Assembly (NCBI GenBank): GCA_002694955.1 | Contig: NZNR01000110.1 | Location: 1 to 6,858 of the forward strand | Direction of reading: 5' to 3' | Source: Planctomycetaceae bacterium | Lineage (GTDB): Bacteria; Planctomycetota; Planctomycetia; Pirellulales; UBA1268 | DNA: 6,858 bases | In this document: one piece after another, positions 5,667 to 6,858 of the stretch | How the letters are laid out: each line of letters starts with the position of its first letter | Numbering within the stretch: the first letter of the stretch is position 1 | The notes under the pieces: generated by a model | The model's input: only the letters and a program-made list of their open reading frames with translations | Database searches by the model: none | Told to the model about the DNA's origin: nothing | Position numbers and translations under genes: made by a program

Positions 5667-5939
5667 ATGGATAAGATTGAATTTAAAGAACAGATGGAAA
5701 AAGATGGTTTTAAGGTAAGCGAAAAATCTATGGCTGCTGGTACTGTCAACCAAGACCATACACATCCCTTTGACGCGAGGTTGTTTGTCGTCGCTGGCCA
5801 TATAACGATTGGGCAGGATGGTAAGGAGACAACCTTTGGACCCGGCGATATTTGTAGCGTCGATGCTAACACTAAGCACTCGGAAAAAGTTGGATCATTG
5901 ATGGATGTGACCTATCTAGCAGCATTACGGGGTCAATAA
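5667..5939 (+). CDS. Small single-domain cupin protein
   Basis: This 90-aa protein is one cupin barrel. Motif 1 reads G25-x5-H31-T-H33-P-F-D-A-R38, running to G44, so two metal-binding histidines are present. The usual Glu position is taken by Ala37/Arg38, with Asp36 adjacent; HPFDAR is common in this subgroup. Motif 2 is G58-P-G-D61...K70-H71-S-E, giving the third histidine. VVAGHITIGQDGKETTFGPGD matches small bacterial cupins that bind a metal and may act as dioxygenases, isomerases or ligand sensors; the substrate is unknown. The start follows GGAGAGG by six bases. No signal peptide is present, so it acts in the cytoplasm. It is monocistronic, with 144 bp before the FGE-like gene, and its leader carries the inverted repeat described separately. 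Confidence 0.87.
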   Translation: MDKIEFKEQMEKDGFKVSEKSMAAGTVNQDHTHPFDARLFVVAGHITIGQDGKETTFGPGDICSVDANTKHSEKVGSLMDVTYLAALRGQ

Positions 5940-6004
5940 TCCTTCGGGTGAATTTGATATATTATTTGTTTTTTGTATAACGATCTTATTACTTAGCGAA
6001 GGCT

Positions 6005-6028
6005 GGTAAACAATGGAGCCGCTTTACC
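6005..6028 (+). repeat. Small stem upstream of the FGE-like gene
   Basis: GGTAAA (6005-6010) pairs with TTTACC (6023-6028) around a 12-base loop. A separate CCTTCG (5941-5946) and CGAAGG (5997-6002) pair brackets the preceding AT-rich stretch. No T-run follows either pair. The function is unknown. Confidence 0.25.
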
Positions 6029-6083
6029 GTTAAAAGTTGTTGCTTGCTTCTTTTATTATTTTATTGGTTTTTACTAAATCACT

Positions 6084-6839
6084 ATGATCAAAACGTTTCA
6101 TTTCCCGCTAGCTATAATTTTCTCCTTGGGGATATATATTTTTGGCGCGAGCCAGGAACTTCGGTCAAGGGAAATGGTCGAATTTAGCTCATTTTTCATC
6201 GATAAAACTGAAGTTACAATAGCACAATTTGCTCGCTTTAAAGCGGATACAAATATTGTAACAAAAGCAGAAAAAAAAGGTGGTGGTCTTGTTTATCAAA
6301 ATGGGTGGGAACGCAAAAAAGGCTGGTTTTGGAATTCACCTTATGGAGAAGAGGGTTCTCTAGATGAGCCGGCCGTGCATGTAACATATGATGAAGCCTC
6401 GCAATATTGTAAATGGGCCGGTAAAAGATTACCTACCGATGCAGAATGGATATCTGCGGCTTATACCGAACAAAGGAATTCTCCTTCTGTTCCTTTCCAA
6501 GCAGGACGCACATATACTTTTCCGGTTGGTGATAAACCAAACGGAGCAAACTGTTTAAGTGATTGCGGTTATTCTCCAACAATTGACTTCTCGAAATATT
6601 TAACGCGTGGTTATGGGCATGAGCGCGTCGCAGTTACAAAAGCCGGTGTAAATGGCCTCTATGATATGGGCGCAAATGTCTGGGAGTGGGTCGACACTAA
6701 GTCAACAGCATCAAAAGGTACCCGCGGTGGGTCTTGGTGGTATGGAAAAGAGCAGATGAAAGTTAATTATGTGGCCTCAAAACCTAGGGGCATGTCTGCC
6801 GTCTATATTGGATTCCGATGCGCCAAGGATAAAAATTAG
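6084..6839 (+). CDS. Exported FGE-sulfatase (SUMF1/EgtB/PvdO) fold protein without the catalytic Cys pair
   Basis: This 251-aa protein begins with a signal peptide or anchor (about 1-24, hydrophobic LAIIFSLGIYIFG). The formylglycine-generating-enzyme fold follows: FFIDKTEVTIAQFARF (37-52), DEPAVHVTYDEASQYCKWAG (94-113), KRLPTDAEW (114-122), GLYDMGANVWEWV (191-203), TRGGSWWY (213-220) and the final IGFRCA (242-247). True aerobic FGEs have two cysteines shortly after GGS (human Cys336 and Cys341); here those places hold about Tyr220 and Met225. It therefore should not make formylglycine, and no sulfatase is encoded nearby. Cys157 and Cys161 (NCLSDCGY) may form a disulfide in the periplasm. Non-FGE members include iron enzymes and structural or maturation proteins such as PvdO, so the role is open. 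The start has no obvious Shine-Dalgarno, and an in-frame stop lies just upstream. The gene is complete, ending 19 bases before the window edge. Confidence 0.86.
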   Translation: MIKTFHFPLAIIFSLGIYIFGASQELRSREMVEFSSFFIDKTEVTIAQFARFKADTNIVTKAEKKGGGLVYQNGWERKKGWFWNSPYGEEGSLDEPAVHVTYDEASQYCKWAGKRLPTDAEWISAAYTEQRNSPSVPFQAGRTYTFPVGDKPNGANCLSDCGYSPTIDFSKYLTRGYGHERVAVTKAGVNGLYDMGANVWEWVDTKSTASKGTRGGSWWYGKEQMKVNYVASKPRGMSAVYIGFRCAKDKN

Positions 6840-6858
6840 CTTTAAAAATTGGATGCGC

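Noticed and set aside
5618..5879. Minus-strand frames overlapping the cupin gene and its leader
   Set aside because: They are antisense to a clear cupin, with no ribosome site and no family resemblance.
5934..5974. Possible terminator after the cupin gene (CAATAAT with ATTATTTG, then a T-run)
   Set aside because: The pairing is imperfect, entirely AT apart from one C-G pair, and would be too weak for a normal intrinsic terminator.
1..6858. Search for mobile elements, CRISPR arrays, tRNAs, toxin-antitoxin or phage-defence genes
   Set aside because: No transposase or integrase motifs, regularly spaced repeats, tRNA-like cloverleaf or known defence domains were seen on either strand.

Overview
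The window looks like chromosomal DNA from a free-living Gram-negative bacterium, most likely an alphaproteobacterium. This placement is inference. It rests on the protein families present: a parvulin-type isomerase, a YibF-like glutathione S-transferase, an NTF2-like protein with an HFPHYRL motif, a TTC38-type TPR protein, a Gfa/CENP-V-fold zinc protein and small soluble cupin and lipocalin-like proteins. Supporting signs are clear purine-rich Shine-Dalgarno sites and Gram-negative-style signal peptides. The DNA is AT-rich, especially between genes. There is no rRNA, tRNA, transposase, integrase, phage gene or CRISPR array.

Layout: 1-128 (+) is the 3' end of a parvulin peptidyl-prolyl isomerase. 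213-848 (+) is a glutathione S-transferase. 951-1331 (-) is an NTF2-like protein, convergent with the GST. 1515-1994 (+) is an exported or membrane-anchored nuclease-fold protein whose catalytic residues are replaced. 2128-2295 (+) is a 55-residue Cys/His protein that is easy to miss. 2481-3755 (+) is a TTC38-family TPR protein. A minus-strand block follows: a lipocalin-like protein (3827-4228), an unrecognised secreted protein (4334-4777) and a Gfa-like zinc protein (4940-5341). A 325-base divergent intergenic region then leads to a small cupin (5667-5939, +) and an exported FGE-sulfatase-fold protein without the catalytic cysteine pair (6084-6839, +).

Most genes stand alone, with 70-325 bases between neighbours and frequent strand switches, so this is not one tightly packed operon. 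Several products belong to families often tied to small-molecule or thiol handling (GST, Gfa-like, cupin, NTF2-like, lipocalin-like), but no shared pathway can be proved from the sequence. Three proteins carry N-terminal export signals: the nuclease-like, the unknown secreted and the FGE-like protein. Two of these three have an enzyme fold without the expected active-site residues.

Three start codons were placed internally because the Shine-Dalgarno site sits only a few bases before them (1331, 4777 and 5341). I do not see a clearly new multi-gene system. The best leads are the degenerate nuclease, the 55-aa CxxH/CxxC protein, the unknown secreted protein and a perfect 9-bp inverted repeat ending one base before the cupin Shine-Dalgarno site.
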